A stretch of 64,000 nucleotides of DNA from NCBI RefSeq assembly GCF_000731675.1, contig NZ_JMIT01000005.1, forward strand, positions 246,508 through 310,507, read 5' to 3'. The notes below the pieces were generated by a model that saw nothing but the letters and a program-made list of their open reading frames with translations, was not told the DNA's origin and did no database searches. Of this stretch, positions 43,319-52,406 are shown piece after piece (position 1 is the first letter of the stretch; every line of letters begins with the position of its first letter). A program made the position numbers and the translations under genes. The stretch comes from Pseudomonas capeferrum. GTDB taxonomy: Bacteria; Pseudomonadota; Gammaproteobacteria; Pseudomonadales; Pseudomonadaceae.

Positions 43319-44995
43319 TCAAAACGCCGTGGCCAAGTCGATCACCAACGCCCGATACCCCACGCTCCCCGGCTGGCGGCTGTGCACCTTCAACTCCACC
43401 AGCACCTCCTGCGTCCCACGCCGTACCTCGTTCAGCACCGTAGTGGTCAGTTTCTCTGGCGTGAGGAAATTCACCGAAGCCGAGTAAATGAACTGGGTAT
43501 CGGTCTCGGGCCGGTACGCCACCACTGACGTCACCGGGCTGTACCACTCGTCACCGCGCTGCTTGCCGTACTCCCACACCTGCTCGACCGTGCCCTTGGC
43601 CTCGTCGACCTTGTATTCCACCGCGCGGCTGTAGTTGCCGGTCAGTTTGGTCGGGGCAAAGTCACGCCCCCAGCCGTTGTCGAACACGGTCAAGGTGCCT
43701 TTGCCGGTCAGCCAGGCCGTGTGCTGGGTCCACGACCAGTCAAAGCCCTCGCTTTCAACCGGCGTCAGCACCTTGTCCCGCAGCCGCTGCGGCCAGCCTT
43801 GGGGCGCGGCGAGGATCCACTTCACCGCCTTGTCGCGGCCAATCTTCACCACCCCTTGATGGCGTGCTGAAACGATGATGCTGTCGTCATCTGCGTCGTA
43901 ATCGATGGCATTGACGTGCGCCCAGTTGCGCCCCGTACCCACCCCAGGGGTGTCGCCGAACGGCAGGTCGCCTTCGGCCAGCTCGTTGGCCAGCCGGTCG
44001 TCCTGCTTCTGCACCCCGTCGGGCAGCTGGATCGCAGCCTTGCCAAGGGTTTCCAGCAGGTCACCACGGTACGGGTCGAGGATCTGGTTCAGGTCCCAGA
44101 AGTCCAGTACATCCCCCGCCTCGTTGACCTCGATGATGTGGTCGCGGATCGAGCGCACGCGCTTGCCGTCCGGGCGGCGGTAGTCGCTGGTGCCCACCCG
44201 CAGCAGGTAGCTGCCGTTGGCGGTCTCGCGGATTTCGTGGGAGAAGTCGGCAAACTTGTCCGGCAAGCTGCGTTGCCAGATACGTCGGCCGAGCAGGTCG
44301 TACTTGGAGTAGGTCTGGCCCTGGCCCCAGATCAACTTGCCATCGCGGGTCTGCTGGAAGCCCATGGTGCCACCCAGGCCGTCACGGCGGTTGGAATCGT
44401 GGATCTGCTCGATGTCCAGGTACCAGCGCACGTCGCCATTAGTGTCAGCGATCCAGTTGTTGCCCACCTGGTCCCACTCGGCCGCCCCCCCCAGGCCATT
44501 CCACTTGAAGGCCCGGCCACCGGGGATATCACCCTGCAGGTGGTTGAACAGGTACAGGCGCTGCTCGAAGCCTGGCGCGACCTTGACCGGCTCGACCTCA
44601 GGCAACGCCGCAGTCTGCCTGGCCACCACCGGCAGACGCACCGCCGGCGCGTAGACCTGATAACGCTCGCGGATGCGCTCGCCGTCGAGCTTGTAGGTCA
44701 CTTCCACCTGGTTGACGTAGTCGGGGTAAAGGCCGAACACCGGGATGCCGCCATAGGTCCAGAGCGAGCGGTCGGACACCTCGTAGGCGATATCCACGCC
44801 CCGCTCGCCCCGGCCCAGCACCCGCACATGGGCCGCGCTCAGTGCGCGCCCGCCGTCGCGGATGATGGCCGTCAGCGGGGCCAGGCGGTACGGGTTGACC
44901 AGCACATCGCCCAACAGTGCCGCATCGGGTGCAGGGACCTTGGCGGTGAGGCAGGCGCCTTCAGGCAGTGCGGGGGTTTCGGTTTTGGCATTCAT
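43319..44995 (-). CDS. astA: PAPS-independent arylsulfate sulfotransferase
   Basis: A 558-residue aryl-sulfotransferase family enzyme that moves sulfate from aryl sulfates to phenols through a sulfohistidine. The active-site blocks are visible: FSHEIRE, WAHVNAIDYDADDDSIIVSARHQ, and the catalytic-histidine block WSWTQHTAWL. No signal peptide is present at the N-terminus (MNAKTETPALPEG), so it is probably cytoplasmic, unlike enterobacterial AssT. I chose the ATG at 44995, with AAGGAG upstream. It lies 17 bases downstream of sftP, forming an sftP-astA operon like that described in P. putida S-313. Confidence 0.9.
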   Translation of the reverse strand: MNAKTETPALPEGACLTAKVPAPDAALLGDVLVNPYRLAPLTAIIRDGGRALSAAHVRVLGRGERGVDIAYEVSDRSLWTYGGIPVFGLYPDYVNQVEVTYKLDGERIRERYQVYAPAVRLPVVARQTAALPEVEPVKVAPGFEQRLYLFNHLQGDIPGGRAFKWNGLGGAAEWDQVGNNWIADTNGDVRWYLDIEQIHDSNRRDGLGGTMGFQQTRDGKLIWGQGQTYSKYDLLGRRIWQRSLPDKFADFSHEIRETANGSYLLRVGTSDYRRPDGKRVRSIRDHIIEVNEAGDVLDFWDLNQILDPYRGDLLETLGKAAIQLPDGVQKQDDRLANELAEGDLPFGDTPGVGTGRNWAHVNAIDYDADDDSIIVSARHQGVVKIGRDKAVKWILAAPQGWPQRLRDKVLTPVESEGFDWSWTQHTAWLTGKGTLTVFDNGWGRDFAPTKLTGNYSRAVEYKVDEAKGTVEQVWEYGKQRGDEWYSPVTSVVAYRPETDTQFIYSASVNFLTPEKLTTTVLNEVRRGTQEVLVELKVHSRQPGSVGYRALVIDLATAF

Positions 44996-45012
44996 GGCAA
45001 AGCTCCTTGTGC

Positions 45013-47349
45013 TCAGAAGTCGTAACGGGCGGTGGCGCCGAAGGTGCGAGGCGTGCCGAGTACCCCGGCATAGCCACCGTTGGCGGAGTTCCACAGGCTG
45101 GTGAAGTAGGTCTTGTCGCCGGCGTTTTTCACCCACAGCGACAGGTCGAGCACGCCGTCGCCCTGGTCCAGGCGCACGCCGGTGGACAGGTTGACCAGCG
45201 CGTAACTGGGGATCTGGCCGAAATCGGAATCGTCGATGGTGCCCACCGCCCTGGAGCGGAAGGCATAGCTGGCGGTGACATAGGGCTCGATGCGCTCGGC
45301 CAACTGCCACTTGTACTGGGCATTGAGGTTGGCGATGTACTTGGAGGCGCCGACCACCTGGTGGCCCGACAGGTCGCAGGTAGCGGTGGCATTGGCCAGG
45401 CTGACCTCTGGCGGGCATGGCGCATCGTCGTACTCGGTGTAGCGCACGTCGTTCCATGAGCCGTTGAAGTTGACCGTGAGGCCGCGCACCGGCAGCGCCG
45501 TGGCCTCGAACTCCAGGCCCCGCGAACGCACGCGCCCGGCGTTGGCCAGGTACTGCACGCGGTTGACCTGGTCATACACGTTGGCCTGGTAGCCATGCAC
45601 TTCGGCCCAGAACAGGTTGGCGTTGAGCTGCAGGCGATCGTCGAACAGCGTGCTCTTGACCCCGACCTCGGCATTGTTAACCCGCTCGGTCCCCACCAGC
45701 AGCGAGTCAGTGCCCAGGCGCGGCGCGGCGCCGACGGTCAGGTTGATACCACCGGACTTCTCACCGTGGGTCAGGGTGGCGTAGCCCAGTACCTGGTCGT
45801 TGAAGCGGTAACTCAGGCCAAGCAGGCCAGAGGGGCTGAAGCTGTACTGGTTGAGGTCGCCCGAGTCATAGGCGCCCACCCGGCCCTGACGCGCCGCTGC
45901 TGCCGCGCCGGTGACCGCCGCGCCGCCGGTTGGTGCATCGCGGGTCACCCAGGCACTCTTCTCTTCGTAGGTGCCGCGGATGCCGGCGGTGAAGTCGAGG
46001 CGGTCGGTGACGTGCCAGGTGCCCTGGGCGAACAGCGCATAGCTGTCGGTGTCGATGTGCCCGTCACCCAAGGTGTTGACGTTGTTCAGGGCACCAGCCG
46101 GAGTGAGGTTCCAGGTATCTGCCTGGGGGCCGTAGTAAGTGAACGATGTGTTGTCCAGGTCCTGCTTGAAGTAGTACGCGCCCAGCACGTAGTCGAAGGC
46201 GCCACCGGTGGGCGAAGCCAGGCGAATTTCCTGCGAATACTGCTTGTCGCGCACCGACACCCCGGCGCTGTAGAACACCGGCACGTCCAGGCCATCGTCG
46301 TTGCGCGGGGTGAAGTCCCACCAGCGGTAGGCGGTAATCGACGTCAGGGTGAAATCATTGGGCAGGGTCCAGTTGGCCTCTACCGAGGTGCCCCCCTGGA
46401 ACACCGTTACCTGCTGGTCGGCGTCGAAATTGACCTTGCGGTCCTTGCCCGACACCAGTGTCGCGCCGGCCTGGGCGGCCAGGCTCTCGTAGCGGTTGAC
46501 GCCATTGAGGGTGGGGCCAGTGCTGTACAGGCTGAGGATGCCGTTGTTGGAGTCTTCTTCGTTGTACTCGCCGATCCAGCGCAGGTTGAAGGTTTCGCTG
46601 GGCTTGAACAGCAGTTGGGTGCGAAAGCCCTGGCGCTTGCCGCCGTTGAGGTCGTCGCCGTTGTGGATGTTTTTCACATAGCCATCGTCTTCGCTGCGGT
46701 AAGCGCTGATGCGCCCGGCCAAGGTGTCGCTGATCGGCCCCGAGAAGCTGCCTTGGGTCTGCAGGTAACCGTCCTCACCGATGGACTGCTGAATGCTGCC
46801 CTCGCGGTGGAAGGTCGGCTTGCGCGTGGTGATGTTGAGCACGCCGGCGGTGGTGTTCTTGCCGAACAGCGTGCCTTGCGGGCCGCGCAGCACTTCAAGC
46901 TGCTCGACATCCAGCAGGTCGAATACCGCCATGCCGGGGCGGCCGAGGTAGACGTTGTCCAGGTAGATGCCAACGCTGCCTTCCAGGCCATCGCTGGCCG
47001 GGTTGTTGCCCAGGCCACGAATCGAGATGCTCGACTGACGCGCATGCACATAAGCGACGTTGGTGCTCGGCACCAGCTGCTGCAGGTCCTGCACGCGGTA
47101 GATGCGCTGGGTTTCCAGGGTTTCGCTGTTCAGCACGCTGATCGGTGTAGGCACGCTTTGCGCGGTTTCCTCACGCCGGCGGGCGTTGACGGTAACAGTG
47201 CCAAGTTTGGCTTCCTGCTCCACGGCGGGGGCGGTAGTGGCAGGCGTTTCGGCGAAGCTGCCACTGGATGCCGCCAGCAGCACGCCGGCGGCCAGGGGTT
47301 GCAGGGTGAACCGCGATGCGCGCGCAGGCCAACGGGAAACTCGGGACAT
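45013..47349 (-). CDS. sftP: TonB-dependent outer-membrane receptor SftP
   Basis: A 778-residue TonB-dependent receptor. A signal peptide ends SFA-ETP. It is followed by a plug domain (SVPTPISVLNSETLETQRIYRVQDLQQL, GVYL-type segment VGIYLDNVYLGRPGMAVFDLLDVEQLEVLRGPQGTLFGKNTTAG split over residues about 125-170). A large beta barrel ends in TARYDF. It probably imports sulfate esters across the outer membrane. The assignment to SftP rests on position next to astA and the LysR gene. It is divergent from sftR. Confidence 0.85.
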   Translation of the reverse strand: MSRVSRWPARASRFTLQPLAAGVLLAASSGSFAETPATTAPAVEQEAKLGTVTVNARRREETAQSVPTPISVLNSETLETQRIYRVQDLQQLVPSTNVAYVHARQSSISIRGLGNNPASDGLEGSVGIYLDNVYLGRPGMAVFDLLDVEQLEVLRGPQGTLFGKNTTAGVLNITTRKPTFHREGSIQQSIGEDGYLQTQGSFSGPISDTLAGRISAYRSEDDGYVKNIHNGDDLNGGKRQGFRTQLLFKPSETFNLRWIGEYNEEDSNNGILSLYSTGPTLNGVNRYESLAAQAGATLVSGKDRKVNFDADQQVTVFQGGTSVEANWTLPNDFTLTSITAYRWWDFTPRNDDGLDVPVFYSAGVSVRDKQYSQEIRLASPTGGAFDYVLGAYYFKQDLDNTSFTYYGPQADTWNLTPAGALNNVNTLGDGHIDTDSYALFAQGTWHVTDRLDFTAGIRGTYEEKSAWVTRDAPTGGAAVTGAAAAARQGRVGAYDSGDLNQYSFSPSGLLGLSYRFNDQVLGYATLTHGEKSGGINLTVGAAPRLGTDSLLVGTERVNNAEVGVKSTLFDDRLQLNANLFWAEVHGYQANVYDQVNRVQYLANAGRVRSRGLEFEATALPVRGLTVNFNGSWNDVRYTEYDDAPCPPEVSLANATATCDLSGHQVVGASKYIANLNAQYKWQLAERIEPYVTASYAFRSRAVGTIDDSDFGQIPSYALVNLSTGVRLDQGDGVLDLSLWVKNAGDKTYFTSLWNSANGGYAGVLGTPRTFGATARYDF

Positions 47350-47542
47350 GCTGATGCTCCTTGAGGCATGGGCCCTGGGCGAGCATTTCCGTTGGCGGAA
47401 CCGAATCGCGGTCAGTCGGGCTTATATTCTTTTAAGTGATATAAATATTTGTAATTCATATTTAGTGGAATAAGTAAGACCCTTTATAAGGGGACTCACC
47501 CTTGTCAGCAATTGCATTTGACCGAAGGTTTTAATGTAGAAA
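47350..47542. promoter_or_regulatory. Divergent sftP/sftR control region
   Basis: The centre (47420-47500) is strongly AT-rich, with TGATATAAATATTTG and GGAATAA (47467-47473). It lies between a LysR-type regulator and its likely target, the usual place for the regulator's binding site and promoters. Confidence 0.55.
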
Positions 47543-48457
47543 ATGCATATCGATCTCCGTCAGCTGCGCCACTACATTGCCCTGGTCGAGCACCGCAGCT
47601 TCGTGGCTGCGGCGGCCGCGGTTAACCTCTCGCAATCGGCCTTCAGCCGCAGCATCCAGACCCTTGAGCACAACATCGGCTGCCGACTGGTAGACCGCGC
47701 CAGCAAAGAGCTGGCCCCCACCCGCCAAGGCTTGCTGGTGCTGGAACATTCGCGCCGGCTGGTGCACGGGGCGCACAACCTGGTCAACGAGATCCACCAG
47801 TTCAACGGTGCCACCACCGGTGTGGTGCGCTTCGGCTCCGGCCCCGCGCCGGCCGGGGGCTTGGTGCCGCGGGCGGTGGCGCGTTTCGTGGCTGAATACC
47901 CGGCGGCGCGCACGTGTTTTCAGGTGGATAACTGGCAGGCGCTGAACCGTCGGCTGATTGCCGAAGAGATCGAATTCTTTGTCGCCGACACGCGCCAGTT
48001 CGAGTCAGACCCGGATTACCGCGTGCACAAGCTGACGCCGCAGCGCTGGCACTTCTGCTGCCGCGCCGGGCACCCGCTGACCACCCGCCCGGCCGTGCAG
48101 GCACGGGACCTGTTCGAGTACCCGCTGGCCACCACCTTGCGCCCACCGAACATTCGCAAGATCCTCAGCGACCTCAGCGGGCGACAGGACTTTCTGCCCT
48201 CGGTGGAATGCGAACACGGCTATGCGCTGCTCAACGTGGTGATGCATTCGGACACCATCGGCATTGCCTGCAATGCCAACCTGCGGCCGTATCAGCGGGA
48301 TGGGGGACTGGTGGCGCTGAAGCTTGCAGACCTGGCGCCGGAGCAGGAAGAGGCGTTCTATACCCGCTATGGGGTGGTGAGCCGAGTGGGGTATGGGCTG
48401 TCGCCGTTGGCGCAGGGGTTGGTCAGTCAGTTGATTGCCTGTGATACAGAGGTATGA
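47543..48457 (+). CDS. sftR: LysR-family regulator of sulfate-ester use
   Basis: A 304-residue LysR regulator. The N-terminal winged helix-turn-helix reads MHIDLRQLRHYIALVEHRSFVAAAAAVNLSQSAFSRSIQTLE, in blocks typical of the family, followed by an inducer-binding domain. SftR controls astA-sftP and the ats genes in P. putida S-313; the same gene order here supports the name. The ribosome binding site is weak. It converges with atsK across a degenerate REP element. Confidence 0.85.
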   Translation: MHIDLRQLRHYIALVEHRSFVAAAAAVNLSQSAFSRSIQTLEHNIGCRLVDRASKELAPTRQGLLVLEHSRRLVHGAHNLVNEIHQFNGATTGVVRFGSGPAPAGGLVPRAVARFVAEYPAARTCFQVDNWQALNRRLIAEEIEFFVADTRQFESDPDYRVHKLTPQRWHFCCRAGHPLTTRPAVQARDLFEYPLATTLRPPNIRKILSDLSGRQDFLPSVECEHGYALLNVVMHSDTIGIACNANLRPYQRDGGLVALKLADLAPEQEEAFYTRYGVVSRVGYGLSPLAQGLVSQLIACDTEV

Positions 48458-48470
48458 CCGGCATACCCCT

Positions 48471-48527
48471 GTAGGCGCGGCCTTGCCGGGTCGCCTGACC
48501 GGTCGGAAAGGGCCGCAAAGCGGCCCC
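48471..48527. repeat. Degenerate REP element with extra palindrome
   Basis: The outer wording (CTGTAGGCGCGGCCTTGC... and GGAAAGGGCCGCAAAGCGGCCCC) matches the right arm of the sfnB REP doublet. About 15 bases including CGGGTCGCCTGACCGG interrupt the centre. The GGGCCGCAAAGCGGCCC hairpin (48510-48526) may end transcripts of both convergent genes. Confidence 0.65.
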
Positions 48528-48534
48528 AACAGGC

Positions 48535-49440
48535 TCACCCCTTCCGCGTGGTGCGGCTCAGTTGCCCATCCACCCCAACCGGCACCTCACCCGCCAAGGT
48601 GACCCGCCGCACGATCCGCGGCTGGGTGCCGTAGTCATCCACCGCATAATGCTGGGTCGCGCGGTTGTCCCAAATCGCCACATCCCCCGCTTGCCAGCGC
48701 CAGCGCACGGTATTTTCCAAACGCGTGACATGCCCTTGCAGCACCGCATACAGGTGCTGTGAGTCGGCCAGCGAATACCCTTTGATGCGTTTCACGAAGT
48801 GCCCCAGTTGCAGCGCCCGCTCACCGCTGATCGGGTGCACGCGCACCACCGGGTGCTCGGTCTCGTACACCGTCGAGGTGAACACCTTGCGATAGCGCTC
48901 AAGCTTGGCCGGGTCGACGTCAGGTTTGATGGATGCGTAGTCGTATTCGTTGCTGTGCACCGCCCACAGCTTGTCAGCCAGCTCGCGCAGCGGCTCGGGC
49001 AGCTCCTGGTAGGCTGCCGCCGTGTTGGCCCAGACGGTATCGCCACCGGACGTCGGCGCCACCACGCTGCGCAGGACCGAAGCCTTGGGGTAGGCATCGA
49101 CGAAAGTCACATCGGTGTGCCAGGAATTGGCCCGCTGGCCCTCGGCACCGTCAAGCTGCAGCAGGTAGCTGGTGCCATCTACCACCGGCACCGTGGGGTG
49201 CGCGACCGGCTCGCCAAGCAGCTTGGCGAAGCCTTCCTGGCTCTGGTCGTCCAGGTGCGTCTGGCCACGGAAGAAGATCACCTTGTGCTGGACCAAGGCG
49301 GCCTGAATGGCCTCTACAGTGGCGGCATCCAGGTCGGCAGAAAGCTTCAACCCGCGGATCTCGGCGCCGATACGGCCGGCAACCGGGTGAATATCGAGTT
49401 CAAGGGCGAGTGGCGCGGTGGCCAGGGCGGCATTGCTCAT
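48535..49440 (-). CDS. atsK: Alkylsulfatase AtsK (Fe/2-oxoglutarate dioxygenase)
   Basis: A 301-residue dioxygenase that oxidatively cleaves alkyl sulfate esters to an aldehyde and sulfate. The iron ligands are His108 and Asp110 (NSWHTDVTF) and His264 (TQHYAVDDYG), the same numbers I recall for P. putida S-313 AtsK, and Arg275/Arg279 fit 2-oxoglutarate binding. The N-terminus MSNAALATAPLALELDIHPV also matches that protein closely. It follows atsR by 36 bases in an atsR-atsK operon. Confidence 0.95.
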   Translation of the reverse strand: MSNAALATAPLALELDIHPVAGRIGAEIRGLKLSADLDAATVEAIQAALVQHKVIFFRGQTHLDDQSQEGFAKLLGEPVAHPTVPVVDGTSYLLQLDGAEGQRANSWHTDVTFVDAYPKASVLRSVVAPTSGGDTVWANTAAAYQELPEPLRELADKLWAVHSNEYDYASIKPDVDPAKLERYRKVFTSTVYETEHPVVRVHPISGERALQLGHFVKRIKGYSLADSQHLYAVLQGHVTRLENTVRWRWQAGDVAIWDNRATQHYAVDDYGTQPRIVRRVTLAGEVPVGVDGQLSRTTRKG

Positions 49441-49476
49441 GGTCGTGGTCCTTACGGTTGTTGTCGGTTCAGAAGG

Positions 49477-50514
49477 TCAGCGGGCGGCCTGCACGGCCTG
49501 TTGCTGTTGCAGTGCGGCGTCGAGAAAACGTGGTTCGACCCAGTCGGCAACCTGGAAGCCGCGGCGGATCAGGCGCTCCTTGGCAGCCAGGTCGACGCCC
49601 TGCTGCAGCTGGGCCAGAAAGTCGGCGTCCAGGCGTGGGTCGAAGTAATGCGCGAGGCTTTCCTGGGCCAGGTCGTCGCTGAGAATGCTGCGCGGCCAGC
49701 TGGCGTTATTCGCCACCAGGTCGACGTAGGCATCACGGTTGTGTTCGTCGCGCAGCCACTCGGTGGCCTGTTCCTGGGCATTGACCAGGCGCTGCACCAG
49801 GTCGGGGTGCTGGCGGATGAACGCGCCGGTACCCAGCAGTACCGCCTGGGTGCTGCCGGCGCCTTGCAGGTCACGCGAACTGACGGGCAGTTCGACCAAG
49901 CCGCGTTCACGCAGCGAGAGCAGGTTGGACAGGCCCCAGGTGGCGTCGATCTGCTTGGCGGCCAGTGCGGCGTTGGCGGCGTTGAAGTCCAGGTTGATCA
50001 CCTTCAGGTCACGCTCGGACAACCCCTGGCTGGCCAGCGCGCTGGCGAACGACAGCTGGTTGGCGGTACCGCGGAACACCGCCACGCGCTTGCCCTTGAG
50101 GTCGTGCAGGGTGTTGATGCCAGACCCCGGCACCACACCCAGGTAGCTTTTCACCCCACGCACACCGGCCGACAGCACGCGGGTATCCAGGCCATTGGCC
50201 TTGCCGACGATCGCAGCCAGGTCGCCCAGGTAGGCGAAGTCGGCCTGGCCGTTGGCCAACGCCTCATTCACCACCGGGCCCGCGCCCTTGAAGAAGTGCC
50301 AGTCGATGCGGATGCCATCCTTGGCGAACTCCTTCTCTAGAAGTTGCTGGTCACGCAACACATCGACCACGCCGCCGGCACTGTGCTTGCTGCCTGCGCT
50401 CAGGTCGGGGACGGCGATGCGGATGCTCTCTGGCTTGGCCGATTCAAGCGCGTGAGCGTTGAGGGTGAAGACCAGCCCAAGGGCGGTGATCAGGTGGCGG
50501 ATGGGGGTGTTCAT
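49477..50514 (-). CDS. atsR: Sulfate-ester ABC transporter, periplasmic binding protein
   Basis: A 345-residue SsuA-like binding protein. The signal peptide ends in NAHA-LES, and the SIRIAVPDLSAGSKHSAGGVVDVL start is followed by typical two-lobe sequence (FAYLGDLAAIVGKANGL). It captures sulfate esters for AtsBC. It heads atsR-atsK and is divergent from atsB. The ATG at 50514 has AAGGAG upstream. Confidence 0.9.
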   Translation of the reverse strand: MNTPIRHLITALGLVFTLNAHALESAKPESIRIAVPDLSAGSKHSAGGVVDVLRDQQLLEKEFAKDGIRIDWHFFKGAGPVVNEALANGQADFAYLGDLAAIVGKANGLDTRVLSAGVRGVKSYLGVVPGSGINTLHDLKGKRVAVFRGTANQLSFASALASQGLSERDLKVINLDFNAANAALAAKQIDATWGLSNLLSLRERGLVELPVSSRDLQGAGSTQAVLLGTGAFIRQHPDLVQRLVNAQEQATEWLRDEHNRDAYVDLVANNASWPRSILSDDLAQESLAHYFDPRLDADFLAQLQQGVDLAAKERLIRRGFQVADWVEPRFLDAALQQQQAVQAAR

Positions 50515-50810
50515 GGCAAGGCTCCTTGGCAGGCTGCCACCGACGATGGCCGGCGCTTTGGGCAGAAGCTAGGCGGGACTGGTTAGAACATACAAAGATC
50601 AAAACTTCATTTTTTAGTAACCAGAAGGCATAAACCAAGCGGTGTGCGGGGCCGCGGAGGGCTTGCGGAGAACGCATGGAAAATATGAGGAAAACGCAAC
50701 GGCAGAGGGCTTCCGTAGGCGGGGTGTGCGTGTTCTTATCTCTTGAAATGCGCACTGATTAATTTTTTATTCCATTAGTGCATAACGTGAAAACGCTTTG
50801 AGAGATGGCG
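50515..50810. promoter_or_regulatory. Divergent atsR/atsB control region
   Basis: These 296 bases contain no gene. They include two AT-rich blocks, near 50582-50625 and 50735-50785 (TTAATTTTTTATTCC), probably the promoters of atsRK and atsBC. A LysR-type (SftR) or CysB site is expected but cannot be pinpointed. Confidence 0.5.
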
Positions 50811-52406
50811 ATGAATGGAATTCTGAATTGGGGGCGGGGGCGGCGTCGGGGGCCGCTGCGCAGCCCTTTCGCGACGCAAGGCCGCTCCTACAAGGGCGCA
50901 TACCTTTCGTGGGTATTGCCGGGGGTGATCGCGCTGTTGTGGGGGATCGCCAGCCAGCAACACTGGATGAGCGAGCAGATACTGCCGGCGCCGGCGCTGG
51001 TGTGGCAGAGCGCGGTGGAGTTTGGTTCGGGGGAGCTTTGGGGGCACCTGTGGATAAGTTTGCAGCGGCTGTTCTGGGGGTTGGCGGTCGGTATTGCCAG
51101 CGGGCTGCTGCTGGGCACCTGGCTGGGGTCGTCGCGGCGGGCACAGACGCTGGTGCTGCCGACCTTCGTGGCGCTGGCGCAAATCCCGACCCTGGCCTGG
51201 ATTCCGCTGTTCATGCTGTTCTTCGGCATCGGCGAGTTGCTCAAGCTGGTGGTGTTGGTAAAAGCCGTGGTGGTTCCTGTCACCCTGCACACCTTGGTTG
51301 GCGTGCGCGATGCCCAGCCCAAACTGCGTGAAGCCGCAGCGGCCCTGCGCCTGCCACGCCACTTGTGGTTCCTGCGCCTGCTGCTGCCTGCCGCCCTGCC
51401 CGCCTTTCTGACTGGCGTACGCCTGGCCCTGGCCACCGGCTGGACGTCGTTGCTGGCCGTGGAGCTGCTGGCCTCCAGCGAAGGCATCGGCTACCTGATG
51501 GTGTGGGGCCGGCAACTGTTCATGCTCGACCTGGTGTTGCTCTGCATCCTGGTCATCGGCCTGGTCGGAGCGCTGATGGAGCAAGGCTTCTCGCGCCTGG
51601 AGAAACGCCTGTTGTTCTGGCCGCAACCCGCCACCGGCGAGCAACAGCGCGGCCCCATCCCCAAGGGTTGGCAGAGCCTGCTGCTGCCGGCCGCGCTGCT
51701 GGCCCTGTGGCAGGCCAGCAGCAGCCTTGGCTGGATCGACCAGAACATTCTCACCTCGCCCCTGGGCGTGCTGCGGACCCTGTTCAGCGGGCTGGCGGAC
51801 GGCACGCTGACAGAGGCGTTGCTGCTGAGCCTGCAACGTACCCTGAGCGGCCTGGCCCTTGGCGGCGGCGCGGGCTTGCTGGTGGGCGTGCTGCTCGGGC
51901 TTTCACACCATGCCGAACGCGTGTTCGGGCCAAGCCTGACCGCCGTGCGCCAGGTGGCGTTGTTCGCCTGGGTGCCGCTGCTCACCGCCTGGTTCGGCCT
52001 GGGCGAAGGCGCCAAGACCGTGTTTGTGGCCCTGGCTGCGTTCTTCCCGCTGCTGATCGCTACCCAGCGTGGTATCGCCGGGCTGTCGCCACAGTTGGAC
52101 GAGGCGGCCCGAACCTTGCGCCTGGGCCTGCTGCAACGCCTGTGTCGGCTGGTGCTGCCGGGCGCCGCACCGGCGATTTTTGCCGGCCTGCGCCTGTCGC
52201 TGATCTATGCCTGGCTGGGCACCATCGGCGCGGAATACTTCATGCCCTCAGACGGCGGCATCGCCAGCCTGATGATCGGTGCGCAACAGCTGTTTCGCAT
52301 GGACCAGGTGATGGCTGCCATGGTCTTGATCGGCCTGGTCGGCGCCCTGCTCAGCACCCTCGGACAACGCCTCGAATCGCGCGCCACGCGCTGGAGAACT
52401 GCATGA
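50811..52406 (+). CDS. atsB: Sulfate-ester ABC transporter, fused double permease
   Basis: A 531-residue membrane protein made of two SsuC-like permease units in tandem, about residues 30-265 and 285-525. Each unit has its own coupling loop (EAAAALRLPRHLWFLRLLLPAALP; EAARTLRLGLLQRLCRLVLPGAAP), so one chain replaces a permease dimer. The first 25 or so residues (including GPLRSPFATQGRSYK) are encoded by a REP palindrome and precede the first membrane helix. I chose the ATG at 50811, 6 bases after GAGAG. The stop overlaps atsC by 4 bases. Confidence 0.9.
   Translation: MNGILNWGRGRRRGPLRSPFATQGRSYKGAYLSWVLPGVIALLWGIASQQHWMSEQILPAPALVWQSAVEFGSGELWGHLWISLQRLFWGLAVGIASGLLLGTWLGSSRRAQTLVLPTFVALAQIPTLAWIPLFMLFFGIGELLKLVVLVKAVVVPVTLHTLVGVRDAQPKLREAAAALRLPRHLWFLRLLLPAALPAFLTGVRLALATGWTSLLAVELLASSEGIGYLMVWGRQLFMLDLVLLCILVIGLVGALMEQGFSRLEKRLLFWPQPATGEQQRGPIPKGWQSLLLPAALLALWQASSSLGWIDQNILTSPLGVLRTLFSGLADGTLTEALLLSLQRTLSGLALGGGAGLLVGVLLGLSHHAERVFGPSLTAVRQVALFAWVPLLTAWFGLGEGAKTVFVALAAFFPLLIATQRGIAGLSPQLDEAARTLRLGLLQRLCRLVLPGAAPAIFAGLRLSLIYAWLGTIGAEYFMPSDGGIASLMIGAQQLFRMDQVMAAMVLIGLVGALLSTLGQRLESRATRWRTA
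50863..50892 (+). repeat. REP arm inside the atsB coding sequence
   Basis: Thirty bases are identical to the left arm of the sfnB REP doublet at 28170-28199. It is read in frame as part of the AtsB N-terminus. Confidence 0.9.

Noticed and set aside
44996..45457. Extended arylsulfotransferase frame reaching into the sftP gene
   Set aside because: It lies entirely within sftP coding sequence on the same strand in another frame. The ATG at 44995 has AAGGAG upstream.
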